Shown: one piece after another, positions 56,025 to 64,000 of the stretch | How positions within the stretch are numbered: the first letter of the stretch is position 1 | Layout: every line of letters starts with the position of its first letter | NCBI RefSeq assembly: GCF_002913715.1 | Contig: NZ_PPCE01000010.1 | Coordinates: 79,153-143,152, forward strand | DNA: 64,000 nt | Direction: 5' to 3' | DNA from: Campylobacter concisus | Lineage (GTDB): Bacteria; Campylobacterota; Campylobacteria; Campylobacterales; Campylobacteraceae | Program-made: the position numbers and the translations under genes | Notes under the pieces: generated by a model | The model's input: only the letters and a program-made list of their open reading frames with translations | Database searches by the model: none | Told to the model about the DNA's origin: nothing

Positions 56025-58010
56025 CTAAACTAAAAAGTAGCCCACAGCAAGTATGGCACAAAGATAAATTAGGATATAAAGCGTATAGATGTTTGTGTAT
56101 CCGCTTTGAACGATGCCTAGTTTATCGGCAAATTTCATACACCATTTGATGACTGGCTCATAAAACATTCCCCACCAGATATCTTTTGGATGGTTGTGAT
56201 ATTCAACCGCGTCAAAATAATTTCTAGTAACGATCTTTTTATCAGCTCTAAATAGCCATTGCATGATCTTTCTAAGATCGCCTGTAAATGGACCACCTGT
56301 CATTTGCATACGTGAGCTATATTTAAAGCCGCATGCCCAAGGATCAGTCTCGCGTGGTTTATCTCTATTTGCTTTCATAACAGCAAGGATGATAAATGGC
56401 AAAATCATAGTCGCACATAAAACTAAAGCGATAAGCGGAGTTGAGATCATACTGCCTATAGGTGAAGTTACATTTATAGCACCAAGGCTAGCTTTATAGT
56501 CGCTTATAGCGATAGAATTTACAGCTTGCATGATGTAATCAACTATGTAGTTTGCGCCAAGGCCAAAGCCAACGCAGCCTATCATTAAGATGATCATACC
56601 AAGAACCATGCCTATTGGACTCTCTTTAGCATTTTCCCAAATTTTTTGATCTCTTGGAGTACCTGCAAAGATAACAGCGTAAAGTTTGAGGTGCATGCCG
56701 ACCAAAACGCCTGTTAGCGCAAGAGCTACGACACCAAGTGTAAATGCATATCTAACTAATGTTCCCTCGCCCATCGCGCCTTGAAGCATACCTTGATATG
56801 TAAACCACTCTGAAACAAAGCCATTTACTGGAGGCAAAGCTGCTATACCCATGATACCTATAAACATACCAAGGCTTGTCCATGGCATTTTTTTAGCAAG
56901 ACCGCCAAGGATGTCCATATTTTGTGTGTGAGTAGCGTGGATAACCGAACCAGCGCAAAGGAAAAGCAGACCTTTAAATATAGCATGGTTAACTACGTGG
57001 TAGCAACCTGCTAGAAAACCTACTGCTGCTAGTGTTAAATTTCCAGCTGCAACGCCGTAAATGCCAGTACCAAGACCTAGCAAGATGATGCCTATGTTCT
57101 CAACTGAGTGATAAGCAAGCAAGGCTTTAAAGTCGTGTTGGCAAAGAGCGTATAAAACACCAAATAGTGAGCTAGCTGCACCAAGAGCGAGTATTGTAAG
57201 GCCAAAATATGTACTAAGTGGTAAGTAAAGTGTAAATTTAACTAGTGTAAATAGAGCAACTTTGATCATAACGCCTGACATAAGGGCTGAAACATTTGAT
57301 GGTGCTGCTGGGTGAGCTTGTGGAAGCCAAACGTGAAATGGCCACATACCAGCTTTACTGCCAAAGCCGACCAAAAATAATGCAAATACAGCAGCAGAAG
57401 CGCCAAATGGCATCTTAACACCCATAAATGCGCTAAAGTCAAAGCTTCCTGCATAGTAGGCTGTGATAAGCAAACCACAGGTTATACAAAATGCACCGAT
57501 TTGTGCGATGCCAAGATATACCATAACCGCTTTAAGTGTATTTTTACCGTCATTGACAATGATAAGAAATGATGAGATAAGAGTCATAAGCTCCCATAAA
57601 ACAACAAAGCAAAATACATTATCAGCGCTAATTACTAGAAGCATTGAGAGTATAAATGTATTAAACAAACATGCAAACACGCCAACATTTGCTTTTTTGA
57701 TGTACTCTTCAGCGTAGCTCATACCATAAACGCTACTTGCAAATCCAATGAAAACAACGACAAAGCTAAAGAAATTTCCAAGTGGATTTAGCGCAAATTT
57801 TGGCGAGTACAAAAAGCCATCCATAAGAGCAAAGCTATCGCTTACTCCCATATTTGCAACAAAGTGACACATCGCGTAAAAACAGCTTAAAGCGCTTAGA
57901 CCAAAACCAACCTTTACAGCGGCCTTTGGAGCACAATAAAGCAAGATGCTAACGACGGCACTTACAAGAAATAGCATATAAACCGTAGTCATCTTATGCT
58001 CCTTGTCCAT
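56025..58010 (-). CDS. hyfB: Hydrogenase-4 membrane subunit HyfB/HycC
   Basis: 661-residue antiporter-like subunit with ~15 helices: GKNTLKAVMVYLGIAQIGAF, GFGSKAGMWPFHVWLPQAHP, SGVMIKVALFTLVKFTLYLP, ALLAYHSVENIGIILLGLG, plus a long C-terminal part with KPRETDPWACGFKYSSRMQM, seen in HyfB/HycC. Overlaps hyfA by 17 bases. This operon has HyfB and HyfF but no HyfD. Confidence 0.94.
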   Translation of the reverse strand: MDKEHKMTTVYMLFLVSAVVSILLYCAPKAAVKVGFGLSALSCFYAMCHFVANMGVSDSFALMDGFLYSPKFALNPLGNFFSFVVVFIGFASSVYGMSYAEEYIKKANVGVFACLFNTFILSMLLVISADNVFCFVVLWELMTLISSFLIIVNDGKNTLKAVMVYLGIAQIGAFCITCGLLITAYYAGSFDFSAFMGVKMPFGASAAVFALFLVGFGSKAGMWPFHVWLPQAHPAAPSNVSALMSGVMIKVALFTLVKFTLYLPLSTYFGLTILALGAASSLFGVLYALCQHDFKALLAYHSVENIGIILLGLGTGIYGVAAGNLTLAAVGFLAGCYHVVNHAIFKGLLFLCAGSVIHATHTQNMDILGGLAKKMPWTSLGMFIGIMGIAALPPVNGFVSEWFTYQGMLQGAMGEGTLVRYAFTLGVVALALTGVLVGMHLKLYAVIFAGTPRDQKIWENAKESPIGMVLGMIILMIGCVGFGLGANYIVDYIMQAVNSIAISDYKASLGAINVTSPIGSMISTPLIALVLCATMILPFIILAVMKANRDKPRETDPWACGFKYSSRMQMTGGPFTGDLRKIMQWLFRADKKIVTRNYFDAVEYHNHPKDIWWGMFYEPVIKWCMKFADKLGIVQSGYTNIYTLYILIYLCAILAVGYFLV

Positions 58011-58563
58011 TTAAAATTTTAGTAGCAAATTTATTCGCTGCTTCATAGTCTATCCTCTTGCCAAGTTTATGTTTGCCCTCTTCTGGATCAATCATAACAA
58101 GAGCACTCGTTGGACAGACATCAACACAAGCTGGTCCGTTCTCACGACCAAAGCACATATCGCATTTAACAGCGATATTTTTTGCACCTGATTGTGACTC
58201 TATCTCAAGGTTATACTTTGGCTCGACAGCGTAATTTACTGAAGGCATAAGCTCTGCACTTGAGCTTATCGCACCGTAAGGACAAGCGATCGTGCACATC
58301 TTACAGCCTATACAAATTTCCTCATGAAGCTCGATGCAATTATCATTAAATCGCAATGCCCCAGTTGGACACACATTCGCACAAGGACCATCGTCGCATT
58401 GTCTGCACTGAGTTGGCATAACGCCAGTAGCTTCTCTTAGCACACTTAGCCTTGCACGTGACAGCTTGCCGCGTTCATAAGCGCTCTTAAAACATGCAGC
58501 CATGCAGGTTGCACATCCTATACAGCGTTTATAATCGGCAATCACAAATTTATGTTTTTTCAT
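57994..58563 (-). CDS. hyfA: Hydrogenase-4 electron-transfer ferredoxin (HyfA/HydN type)
   Basis: 189-residue polyferredoxin with four [4Fe-4S] motifs: CIGCATCMAACFKSA, CRQCDDGPCANVCP, CIGCKMCTIACP and KCDMCFGRENGPACVDVCP. Probable electron link between a formate dehydrogenase and the hydrogenase. ATG at 58563 with GGGAGGAATTT ahead; the ATG overlaps the TGA of the 32-codon ORF (ATGA). Start of the ten-gene run down to hycI. Confidence 0.93.
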   Translation of the reverse strand: MKKHKFVIADYKRCIGCATCMAACFKSAYERGKLSRARLSVLREATGVMPTQCRQCDDGPCANVCPTGALRFNDNCIELHEEICIGCKMCTIACPYGAISSSAELMPSVNYAVEPKYNLEIESQSGAKNIAVKCDMCFGRENGPACVDVCPTSALVMIDPEEGKHKLGKRIDYEAANKFATKILNGQGA

Positions 58564-58658
58564 AAATTCCTCCCATTAAACAAGGCTAAACTGCCCTGCT
58601 CACTTTTAAAGTGATGGTTAGTCACCAAAATAGAGATAGTTAAATTTTTATTTAACAT
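58560..58658 (-). CDS. 32-codon ORF at head of hydrogenase operon
   Basis: ATG at 58658, TGA at 58560-58562, overlapping the hyfA ATG as ATGA. GGAAGGAG lies 8 bases upstream of its ATG, one of the best ribosome-binding sites in the window. Encodes 32 residues (starts MLNKNLTISILVTNHHF), no homology recognised. Either a small protein or a translated leader controlling hyfA by coupling. Too short to judge by composition. Confidence 0.5.
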   Translation of the reverse strand: MLNKNLTISILVTNHHFKSEQGSLALFNGRNL

Positions 58659-58977
58659 CTCAAACGCTCCTTCCTAATTTTTGTAATAATTCTATAACTT
58701 ATAATGAATAAATTCCGTCATCTATCTGACAAATTTTGTATTTTTAAAATTAAATTTTTATTTTATATATTTTTAAGATTATCTATTAAGTATCGATTTT
58801 TAGGTATATTTATTTGCTAAAGGATAATATTTATTAATAAAATCTTCCTATAAAGAGTAAAAATATCTTAATCAAGTTTAAATTTACAAGTTAATTATTT
58901 AAGCTTGGGTTAATTAAATAAAACTGAAATTTAAAAATCTAAAATATAATCCGACCTTTAAATTTAAAAGGCTTTTT
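58659..58977. other. AT-rich divergent promoter region
   Basis: About 320 bp between the hydrogenase operon and the MBL-fold gene. Very A/T rich with several TATAAT-like words on both strands (e.g. minus TTATAGAAT near 58690). I see no clear sigma-54 -24/-12 pair and no perfect FNR box. Promoters for both sides must lie here but I cannot place them. Confidence 0.45.
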
Positions 58978-60063
58978 ATGGGAATTTTTATAGTTATAGT
59001 TTTGCTTATTGTCGCAGTGTTTCTTTTTATGAAATTTGCCCCAGTTTTTGGTGGCGTGCCAGACGCCAAGAGCCAAAAGCTCATAGAAGCTTCGCCAAAT
59101 TTTAACGGCAAAGTTTTTATAAATTTAGAGCCCACTATTGATATGGTAAAGAATAATCCGCAAGCGTCTATGCTAAATTTTGTCCGTCAAGCACTCTTCC
59201 CACCAAAAGGCAAGCTACCAACTAAGCCTTTGCCAAATTTAAAATTTGATGCAAAAGCCCTCAAAAACGGCGAGTTTATCTGGCTTGGGCACGTTAGCCT
59301 CATCTGCAAGCTTGATGACAAAACTATCATCACTGACCCAGTTTTGCACCGAGCATTTCCACTACCAATTGGCGGTAAGCCCTTTATCTACGAGCATGCT
59401 ATCACCGCTAGTGACTACCCAGATGTGATCGACATCGCCCTCATCTCGCACGATCACTACGATCATCTTGATCATAAAACGATACTCGAGCTAAAAGATA
59501 GAATTTGCAAATTTCTAGTGCCACTTGGCGTAAAAGCTCACCTTGTAAAATGGGGCGTTGATGAAGACAAAATTTATGAGTTTGACTGGTTTGGTGAGCA
59601 AAAAATAGGAAATTTAAACTTCACGTTTTGTCCTTCAAGGCACTTTAGCGGGCGCACATTTAAAAGAAACGCGACACTTTGGGGTGGCTGGGCGGTTGAA
59701 GAGGCTGGCTTTAGCTTTTATTTTAGCGGAGATGGCGGATACGGCAAGCATTTTAAGATGATAAATGAGAAATTTGGCGCCTTTGATCTAGTTTTTATCG
59801 AAAATGGTGCTTATGGCGATGGCTGGTCTTACGTGCATATGAGGCCAGAGGAGTCAGCGCAAGCACTAAAAGATCTTGGTGCAAGGCTTGGCGTGCCGGT
59901 GCACTGGGGCAAATTTGATCTATCTTATCATGCTTGGGATGAGCCGATCAAGCGTTTTGAAAAGGCAGCGACAAAACTTGAGCTAAACTACGCAACGCCA
60001 ATGATCGGAGAAGTTTTCACCGCACAAAATCAGCCTAGGAAAAAGTGGTGGGAGAAAATTTAG
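58978..60063 (+). CDS. MBL-fold metal-dependent hydrolase, membrane-anchored
   Basis: 361 residues with an N-terminal helix (IFIVIVLLIVAVFLFMKFAP). Metal-binding SHDHYDHLDH, then SRHFSGRTFKRNATLWGGWA, FSGDGGYGKHF and PVHWGKFDLSYHAWDEP, the pattern of the NAPE-PLD/RomA branch of the metallo-beta-lactamase fold. Substrate unknown, possibly a phospholipid or related ester. Divergent from the hydrogenase operon; not linked to it by function. Confidence 0.88.
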   Translation: MGIFIVIVLLIVAVFLFMKFAPVFGGVPDAKSQKLIEASPNFNGKVFINLEPTIDMVKNNPQASMLNFVRQALFPPKGKLPTKPLPNLKFDAKALKNGEFIWLGHVSLICKLDDKTIITDPVLHRAFPLPIGGKPFIYEHAITASDYPDVIDIALISHDHYDHLDHKTILELKDRICKFLVPLGVKAHLVKWGVDEDKIYEFDWFGEQKIGNLNFTFCPSRHFSGRTFKRNATLWGGWAVEEAGFSFYFSGDGGYGKHFKMINEKFGAFDLVFIENGAYGDGWSYVHMRPEESAQALKDLGARLGVPVHWGKFDLSYHAWDEPIKRFEKAATKLELNYATPMIGEVFTAQNQPRKKWWEKI

Positions 60064-60107
60064 GAATAAAATTTGCTCTAAATTTTAAAATCCAAAAGGA
60101 AATGCTG

Positions 60108-60395
60108 ATGAAAATTTCTGAAAATTTAGCAAATCTAAAAAATGTCATCGATAAAGCCGCAAAAAACGACCTTGATATGAGCGCAACTGGAAGCTTTTTA
60201 CAAAATTTAGAAAAAGCAAATAAAGAGACTGAAAAAATTTATAAACAGCTAGAAAAAGAGTTAAAAAGCGATGCACAAATGTTTAAACAATTTGACTTCA
60301 TGCAGATGATAACAAAGCTTCAATACGGAAACCTAAAGCCAAATGAACGTGAAAAACTGCTCAATAAAATGAGCAAGATCGCCAAGGAAATTTAA
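60108..60395 (+). CDS. Small coiled-coil hypothetical protein
   Basis: 95 residues, nearly all helical with heptad-like patterns (NLEKANKETEKIYKQLEKEL). I use ATG 60108 because AAAAGGA sits 7 bases ahead; ATG 60102 is too close to it, and the long frame from 60045 overlaps the previous gene. Function unknown. Likely in the same transcript as the MBL-fold gene. Confidence 0.7.
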   Translation: MKISENLANLKNVIDKAAKNDLDMSATGSFLQNLEKANKETEKIYKQLEKELKSDAQMFKQFDFMQMITKLQYGNLKPNEREKLLNKMSKIAKEI

Positions 60396-60593
60396 TTTAA
60401 ATAGGATTGATGCGGAACTAAATTTTACTATTTCTGTGAAATTTGGTGGGTTTTGGTGAGTGATTTGCTTAAAATAAATTTATTTAAATAGCGACCATTA
60501 AAACTCAGATATATTTCTATTTTCTACCTAAACGCTTGTGTATTCATAGTTTACAAGGTAGTATAGGTATACTACTGCTTTAGGTTTTTAGGC
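60396..60593. other. Non-coding gap with a hairpin
   Basis: No open frame or homology is seen. It contains the palindromic hairpin GTAGTATA-GG-TATACTAC at 60558-60575, about 18 bases before the composite repeat begins. The hairpin may terminate the upstream gene, though no T-run follows it directly. Confidence 0.5.
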
Positions 60594-60705
60594 AAATTTT
60601 TAAATTTCATAAATGAGTAATTTCGGCTTTGATTTTAGTGGCAAGTCTTGCGGGACCTAAAATCAATAGTCAAATTCTTACGAGAGAATTAAATTTTAAA
60701 ATTTG
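60594..60705 (+). repeat. Palindrome-edged unit, copy B1 (112 bp)
   Basis: Same length as copy A2. Edges AAATTTTTAAATTT (60594-60607) and AAATTTTAAAATTT (60691-60704). Internal stem GATTTTAG / CTAAAATC keeps pairing although both arms differ from copy A2. GAGTAATTTCGGC and TCTTACGAG are shared with the other units. Confidence 0.75.
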
Positions 60706-60736
60706 TAAAGCGTATAGACTATATCCTATTCTTTCA

Positions 60737-60815
60737 TTAAGGGAGAATGGAGCTTAAATTACGGTCTGCTTGCAGTTGCGAGCTAGCAAAGCAAAAGAAC
60801 TCCCTTCTCCCTTAA
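60737..60815 (+). repeat. Core hairpin of composite repeat, copy B
   Basis: Arms 60737-60752 and 60800-60815 pair at 15 of 16 positions around a 47-nt loop, the same loop length as copy A and nearly the same loop sequence (GTCTGCTTGCAGTTGCGAGC shared). Confidence 0.7.
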
Positions 60816-60886
60816 CAATCCCTCTTCCCTGACACGTTCAAAGGGCATGCTCTAGTGCTAGAGCACTGCATGCAGTTTTGTTAATT

Positions 60887-60993
60887 TCAATCAAACTTTA
60901 ATGAGTAATTTCGGTTCTAAAATTTGAGCTAAGCGGTAAGTGAAGCCAGATTTTAGTAGTCGGCTCTTACGAGTGAATGAAAGTTTAAAATTT
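60887..60993 (+). repeat. Palindrome-edged unit, copy B2
   Basis: Left palindrome is worn (AAACTTTAATGAG); right edge AAAGTTTAAAATTT at 60980-60993. Inside, CTAAAAT and ATTTTAG pair across ~26 bases. ATGAGTAATTTCGG and CTTACGAGTGA match the other units. Confidence 0.65.
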
Positions 60994-61071
60994 ACAAGAC
61001 TGCTTGATTAAATTTTGTAAAAGAATAAATTTAAAGAATACCTATTTATATATGTAAATTTACCAGAGAGG

Positions 61072-61098
61072 ATTTAAGAGCCAAAGAGGCTCTTAAAT
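61072..61098. terminator. Hairpin at the end of petABC
   Basis: Perfect 11-bp stem ATTTAAGAGCC / GGCTCTTAAAT with a 5-nt loop, next to the petC stop; TTT follows on the plus strand. Probably ends the petABC transcript; may work in both directions. Confidence 0.65.
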
Positions 61099-61099
61099 T

Positions 61100-62143
61100 T
61101 TAGTGTAGTTCGCTCCAAACTTTGCGTTTCCAAAGCCAAGCAAAAATTCCTAATATAAAGAAGTAGATCATGACATAAAGCCCTGTGCTCTCGCGCTCAG
61201 CCTTCTTCTTGTCGCCTACTTTTTGGATATAAGCTACCACGTCGTCTTCAGCAGCTTTATTTAAGCCAACTCTTGGCATTGCAGTACCTGGTAGCATCTT
61301 TTGAGTATCGTTTATAAATTTATGTAAATACTCATCACCTTTTGAACGGATCATCATAGATAGATCAGGTGGATTTGAGCCCATATAAGCAGCAAGGCTT
61401 ACTTTATTGCTAAATGCATATTTTTTGTCATATTTCATATCATGACATCTTTGACATGCATCAGCGAAAACCTTTTCTTCAGTGATCTTATTATTTGCCT
61501 TTTCATAATCAGCAGATACCTTTTTCAAATAAGCTACTATATCGGCAGTCTCAGCATTTATATCACCACCAGCACCCATAAATGCGGTCATCGGAAATGG
61601 ATGCTCGTCGTTAAATTTATGAGTTAGCTTTAAAGCCATATTTGGATTTTTAATGAGTGCAGCCAAGAATTTATCATCATAAATTTTACCAGCGGTACTA
61701 AGATCTGGTGGCACTACACCAAAGCTTTGACTAGCTGTCTCAGCATCCATACCAGCTGGCATACCTGCTGCCTCTATACCGTGGCATCCTGTACATCCAG
61801 CTGCTACAAAAGTATCAGCACCCTTTGTAGCGTCACCTTTTGTAAGGTCGATAGAGTTAATGTCATTCCAAAATGCTGTATAGTCATCAAGAATTTTTTG
61901 TGCTACTTCTACATCTTTTGTAGCCGCATCTATGCTTGCCTTATTTCCACTAGCCTTAGCAGTCTCAAGAGCTGCCTTTTTTTGCTCTAAAAAGTGCTTT
62001 GCATAGTCAGTATCTTCTTTTGAGAAGTTATACTCAGCATTTGCAGTATGAGGGTGAAGCTTTGTGTGAGCATAAGGCTCGATACCCCAATATAAAACAC
62101 CTGAAAGAATAACAACAATGGCAAAAATTTTAAGCTCTTTCAT
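61100..62143 (-). CDS. petC: Cytochrome bc1 complex diheme cytochrome c subunit
   Basis: 347-residue periplasmic subunit with two haem motifs, CTGCHG and CQRCHD, an N-terminal membrane anchor (FAIVVILSGVLYWGIEPYA) and a C-terminal helix (YVMIYFFILGIFAWLWKR). Diheme forms replace ordinary cytochrome c1 in epsilonproteobacteria. Takes electrons from the Rieske protein to cytochrome c. Two bases after petB. Confidence 0.93.
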   Translation of the reverse strand: MKELKIFAIVVILSGVLYWGIEPYAHTKLHPHTANAEYNFSKEDTDYAKHFLEQKKAALETAKASGNKASIDAATKDVEVAQKILDDYTAFWNDINSIDLTKGDATKGADTFVAAGCTGCHGIEAAGMPAGMDAETASQSFGVVPPDLSTAGKIYDDKFLAALIKNPNMALKLTHKFNDEHPFPMTAFMGAGGDINAETADIVAYLKKVSADYEKANNKITEEKVFADACQRCHDMKYDKKYAFSNKVSLAAYMGSNPPDLSMMIRSKGDEYLHKFINDTQKMLPGTAMPRVGLNKAAEDDVVAYIQKVGDKKKAERESTGLYVMIYFFILGIFAWLWKRKVWSELH

Positions 62144-62145
62144 AA

Positions 62146-63390
62146 TTAGCCCCTCTTTCTTTCAAGTATTGTTATAACTGGCAACGCAATTATAAATAAG
62201 AACAAGAATAGCAATGATGAATAAAACCCTATCCAGTCATTATAACCACCTGTTGGGAGCTTACCATATATAGATAAAACGATAAGATCGACAACTAAGA
62301 CCCAAAACCATATAAAAAATAGTGGTCTTTTGTGAGCTGGAGCTACAAGGTCGCTTCTATCAAGAAGAGGTATAAGCATAAATGCAACACCTGCAAACGC
62401 AAACGCGATAAGACCGATGTTATAAGCAGAAATTCCAGCTATATCAAAGAAGAAGCCACGTAAAATTTCATATTGCCACAAGAAATACCACTCTGGATAT
62501 ATATGTGGTGGGGTTTTTAGTGGATTTGCTGGCTCAAAGTTGATAGGATCCATTGCAAAATTGAAGTGATAGCAAACAAGATAGATGACAAATATCATAA
62601 AAAATGATACATACATAAAGTCTTTTGCCAAAAATCCTGGCCAAAATGGTATAACTTTAGATTTCGCTCTATCGCCGTGTAGATACTCTTGTGCCTCTAC
62701 TTCAAAGTCTATATCTTCGCTTGTTAGGTTATTAACGTGTGGAACTCTTAAAGAGTAGAAGTGAATAACCAAAACAGCTATTGTTACAAGTGGCAATAAA
62801 CAAACATGAAGCATAAAAAATCTAGTAAGTGTTGAGTCGCCAACTGCGTAATCACCTCTAATCCACTCAACTAAAGCATCGCCAATAACTGGCACACCGC
62901 CAAAAAGCTGAGTAATAACAGTTGCCGCCCAGTAGCTCATCTGTCCCCATGGGAGCATATAACCACTAAATGCCTCTGCTGAAAAACAGATAAATAGCAC
63001 CATACCACTTATCCAAATGACTTCTCTGCCTCTTTTGTATGAACCATAGTAAAGTCCAGTAAGCAAGTGAATATACATAATAAGAAATATCGTAGAAGCC
63101 GAAACTGCGTGAATATGACGCCAAAGCCAGCCATACTCGACCTCTTGCATGATAGTATAATTTACACTATCAAATGCCAAATTTACATCTGGTTTGTAAT
63201 ACATTAAAAGTAAAAAACCAGTAACGATTAAGAGCATAAAAAGCGTTGTTAAAATAACGCCCATTGCCCAAAGAAAATTTATATTTTTTGGAATCCAGTA
63301 TTCGCTAACTAGAACCTTTATAAGTTTTGTAAAAGCTAGGCGTTGATCAAGCCAGTCAATAACGCCAGTTGATTTATGAGCTAAAGACAT
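62146..63390 (-). CDS. petB: Cytochrome b of the bc1 complex
   Basis: 414-residue membrane subunit with eight helices. Haem-binding histidine pairs in WLWRHIHAVSASTIFLIMYI and FMLHVCLLPLVTIAVLVIHF, and quinone-site PEWYFLWQYEILRG. Oxidises menaquinol and passes electrons to haem b and the Rieske centre. Middle gene of petABC. Confidence 0.96.
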   Translation of the reverse strand: MSLAHKSTGVIDWLDQRLAFTKLIKVLVSEYWIPKNINFLWAMGVILTTLFMLLIVTGFLLLMYYKPDVNLAFDSVNYTIMQEVEYGWLWRHIHAVSASTIFLIMYIHLLTGLYYGSYKRGREVIWISGMVLFICFSAEAFSGYMLPWGQMSYWAATVITQLFGGVPVIGDALVEWIRGDYAVGDSTLTRFFMLHVCLLPLVTIAVLVIHFYSLRVPHVNNLTSEDIDFEVEAQEYLHGDRAKSKVIPFWPGFLAKDFMYVSFFMIFVIYLVCYHFNFAMDPINFEPANPLKTPPHIYPEWYFLWQYEILRGFFFDIAGISAYNIGLIAFAFAGVAFMLIPLLDRSDLVAPAHKRPLFFIWFWVLVVDLIVLSIYGKLPTGGYNDWIGFYSSLLFLFLFIIALPVITILERKRG

Positions 63391-63400
63391 TGCTATCCTC

Positions 63401-63904
63401 CTAAGCTTTTGCTACTAATTTTTCGTATTCTGGGCTTGTTTCGCCTAGAACTAGCTTGGTTCCATCAATCTTAAATGGTGGTATATCAAGTGGTCTTGGA
63501 GGAGGTCCGTATGTCTGCATTCCGTCGGCATTAAATTCGCCGCCATGACAGGCACATACAAACATTTGTTTGCTTGCTTTATACTCAGGTATACAGCCAA
63601 GATGCGTGCAAAGTCCGATAAGAACTACGTATCTAGCATCCCCTACGACAACATCTCTTTTGTCATTTTTAGCCATATCAGGACTTTTTTTGAGGATGAA
63701 AATAGGCTTTTTACGCCATTCAACCTGCCTCATTTCTCCATCTTTGATCGGACTTAGATCAACTGTTGTAAAACCAGCAGCTTTTACGCTTGGAAGTGGA
63801 TCCCAAGTCTTTTTAACAGCCACTAGTGACATAGCGCCGCCGACAGCTGCCACAGCACCAAACGCAAGGCCGATAAAGCTACGTCTTTCTTGCTTTACTG
63901 ACAT
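63401..63904 (-). CDS. petA: Rieske iron-sulfur protein of the bc1 complex
   Basis: 167 residues. Twin-arginine signal (ERRSFIGLAFGAVAAVGG), then the [2Fe-2S] domain with CTHLGCIPEY and CACHGGEFNADG, and the Pro-rich GPPPRPLDIPPF. Exported folded via Tat. First gene of petABC, with AAAGGAA before the ATG. Confidence 0.96.
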   Translation of the reverse strand: MSVKQERRSFIGLAFGAVAAVGGAMSLVAVKKTWDPLPSVKAAGFTTVDLSPIKDGEMRQVEWRKKPIFILKKSPDMAKNDKRDVVVGDARYVVLIGLCTHLGCIPEYKASKQMFVCACHGGEFNADGMQTYGPPPRPLDIPPFKIDGTKLVLGETSPEYEKLVAKA

Positions 63905-63935
63905 TAAATTCCTTTCTATAAATAAATTCTTAACG

Positions 63936-63941
63936 ATTATA
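63936..63941 (-). promoter_or_regulatory. Likely -10 box of petABC
   Basis: Minus-strand TATAAT in GAGAGTATAATCG, 32 bases ahead of the petA ATG. Upstream is very A-rich, usual for Campylobacter promoters. Confidence 0.55.
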
Positions 63942-64000
63942 CTCTCAAAAAATTAAAAAAGTATAATTTCTAAATATAATCTGCAAAAATAATGTTAATT

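Larger units (their letters stand above)
60594..60993 (+). repeat. Composite intergenic repeat, copy B
   Basis: Second copy of the element at 11209-11579, same orientation and order: unit B1 (60594-60705), hairpin (60737-60815), spacer with CCTGACACGTTCAA, unit B2 (~60887-60993). As in copy A it lies between two convergent genes. In place of copy A's GTGTCAGG closing arm it has a self-complementary stretch GCATGC...AGTGCTAGAGCACT-GCATGC at 60845-60873. Confidence 0.85.

Noticed and set aside
58659..58977. Sigma-54 promoter for the hydrogenase operon
   Set aside because: No TGGCAC-N5-TTGC-type pair could be found on the minus strand.
60045..60107. Longer start for the small coiled-coil protein
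   Set aside because: It would overlap the MBL-fold gene end and lacks a ribosome-binding site; ATG 60108 has AAAAGGA at proper spacing.
1..64000. tRNA, rRNA, IS element or prophage
   Set aside because: Gaps were read for T-loop (GGTTCGAATCC-like) sequences, transposase-like text and rRNA-like stretches; none were seen.

Overview
The window is AT-rich chromosomal DNA of a Campylobacter-type epsilonproteobacterium. The evidence is a ciaB-type gene, a RacRS-like two-component pair upstream of recR, dimeric dUTPase, petABC with a diheme cytochrome c, and several gene strings that, as I recall them, follow Campylobacter jejuni order: gppA / Cj0352-like / fliN / Cj0350-like / trp; coaX to gatC to fur to lysS to glyA to aroE; LolD-type ABC / tsf / rpsB. 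A complete group-4 (Hyf/Hyc-type) hydrogenase operon and a PilT-like ATPase point to the C. concisus / curvus / rectus / showae branch rather than C. jejuni. I cannot fix the species without a search. Almost all of it reads as core chromosome, with no IS element, prophage, CRISPR array, rRNA or recognisable tRNA.

Layout. 1-7.3 kb: 5'-truncated gppA, a flagellar switch / CheX-like cluster, and a compact trpGD-F-B-A operon lacking trpE and trpC. 7.4-14.2 kb: recR-racS-racR, dnaJ, pyk and a TRAP-type binding protein. 14.3-21.8 kb: one long leftward operon from gatC to aroE, including pilT, cvpA, fur, lysS and glyA. 21.9-25.0 kb: a rightward operon ending in coaX and short-form hisG. 25.0-25.7 kb: gene remnants. 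25.7-33 kb: translation genes (tsf, rpsB), ribE, pgeF, and a CbrC/DUF1963 pair. 33-36.3 kb: fatty acid synthesis (accA, fabF, acpP, fabG). 36.4-47 kb: small membrane and unknown proteins, dut, two large GGDEF-EAL proteins around a small membrane protein, ciaB and a thioesterase. 47.3-58.7 kb: a Crp/Fnr-family regulator, a formate/nitrite channel and the leftward ten-gene hydrogenase operon with a small ORF at its head. 59-60.4 kb: a metallo-beta-lactamase-fold hydrolase and a small coiled-coil protein. 61-64 kb: the cytochrome bc1 operon petABC.

How the genes fit together: the respiratory part (bc1 complex, formate channel, energy-converting hydrogenase, remains of a c-type cytochrome) suits a microaerobic or anaerobic organism that uses formate and hydrogen. 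The formate dehydrogenase partner of the hydrogenase is not in the window.

The most unusual signal is non-coding. A composite repeat of about 370-400 bp occurs twice, 49 kb apart and in the same orientation, each time between two convergent genes (dnaJ/pyk and the 60.1-60.4 kb gene/petC). Each copy has the same order: a unit edged by A/T palindromes, a long hairpin with a 47-nt loop, then a second unit. Stem pairing is kept by paired base changes between copies. It may be a structured RNA family or a non-autonomous mobile element. Other points worth a look are a 32-codon ORF with a strong ribosome-binding site overlapping the start of the hydrogenase operon, a nonsense codon at codon 5 of the CbrC-family gene, a paired intact and degenerate GGDEF-EAL system, and the decayed genes at 25 kb.
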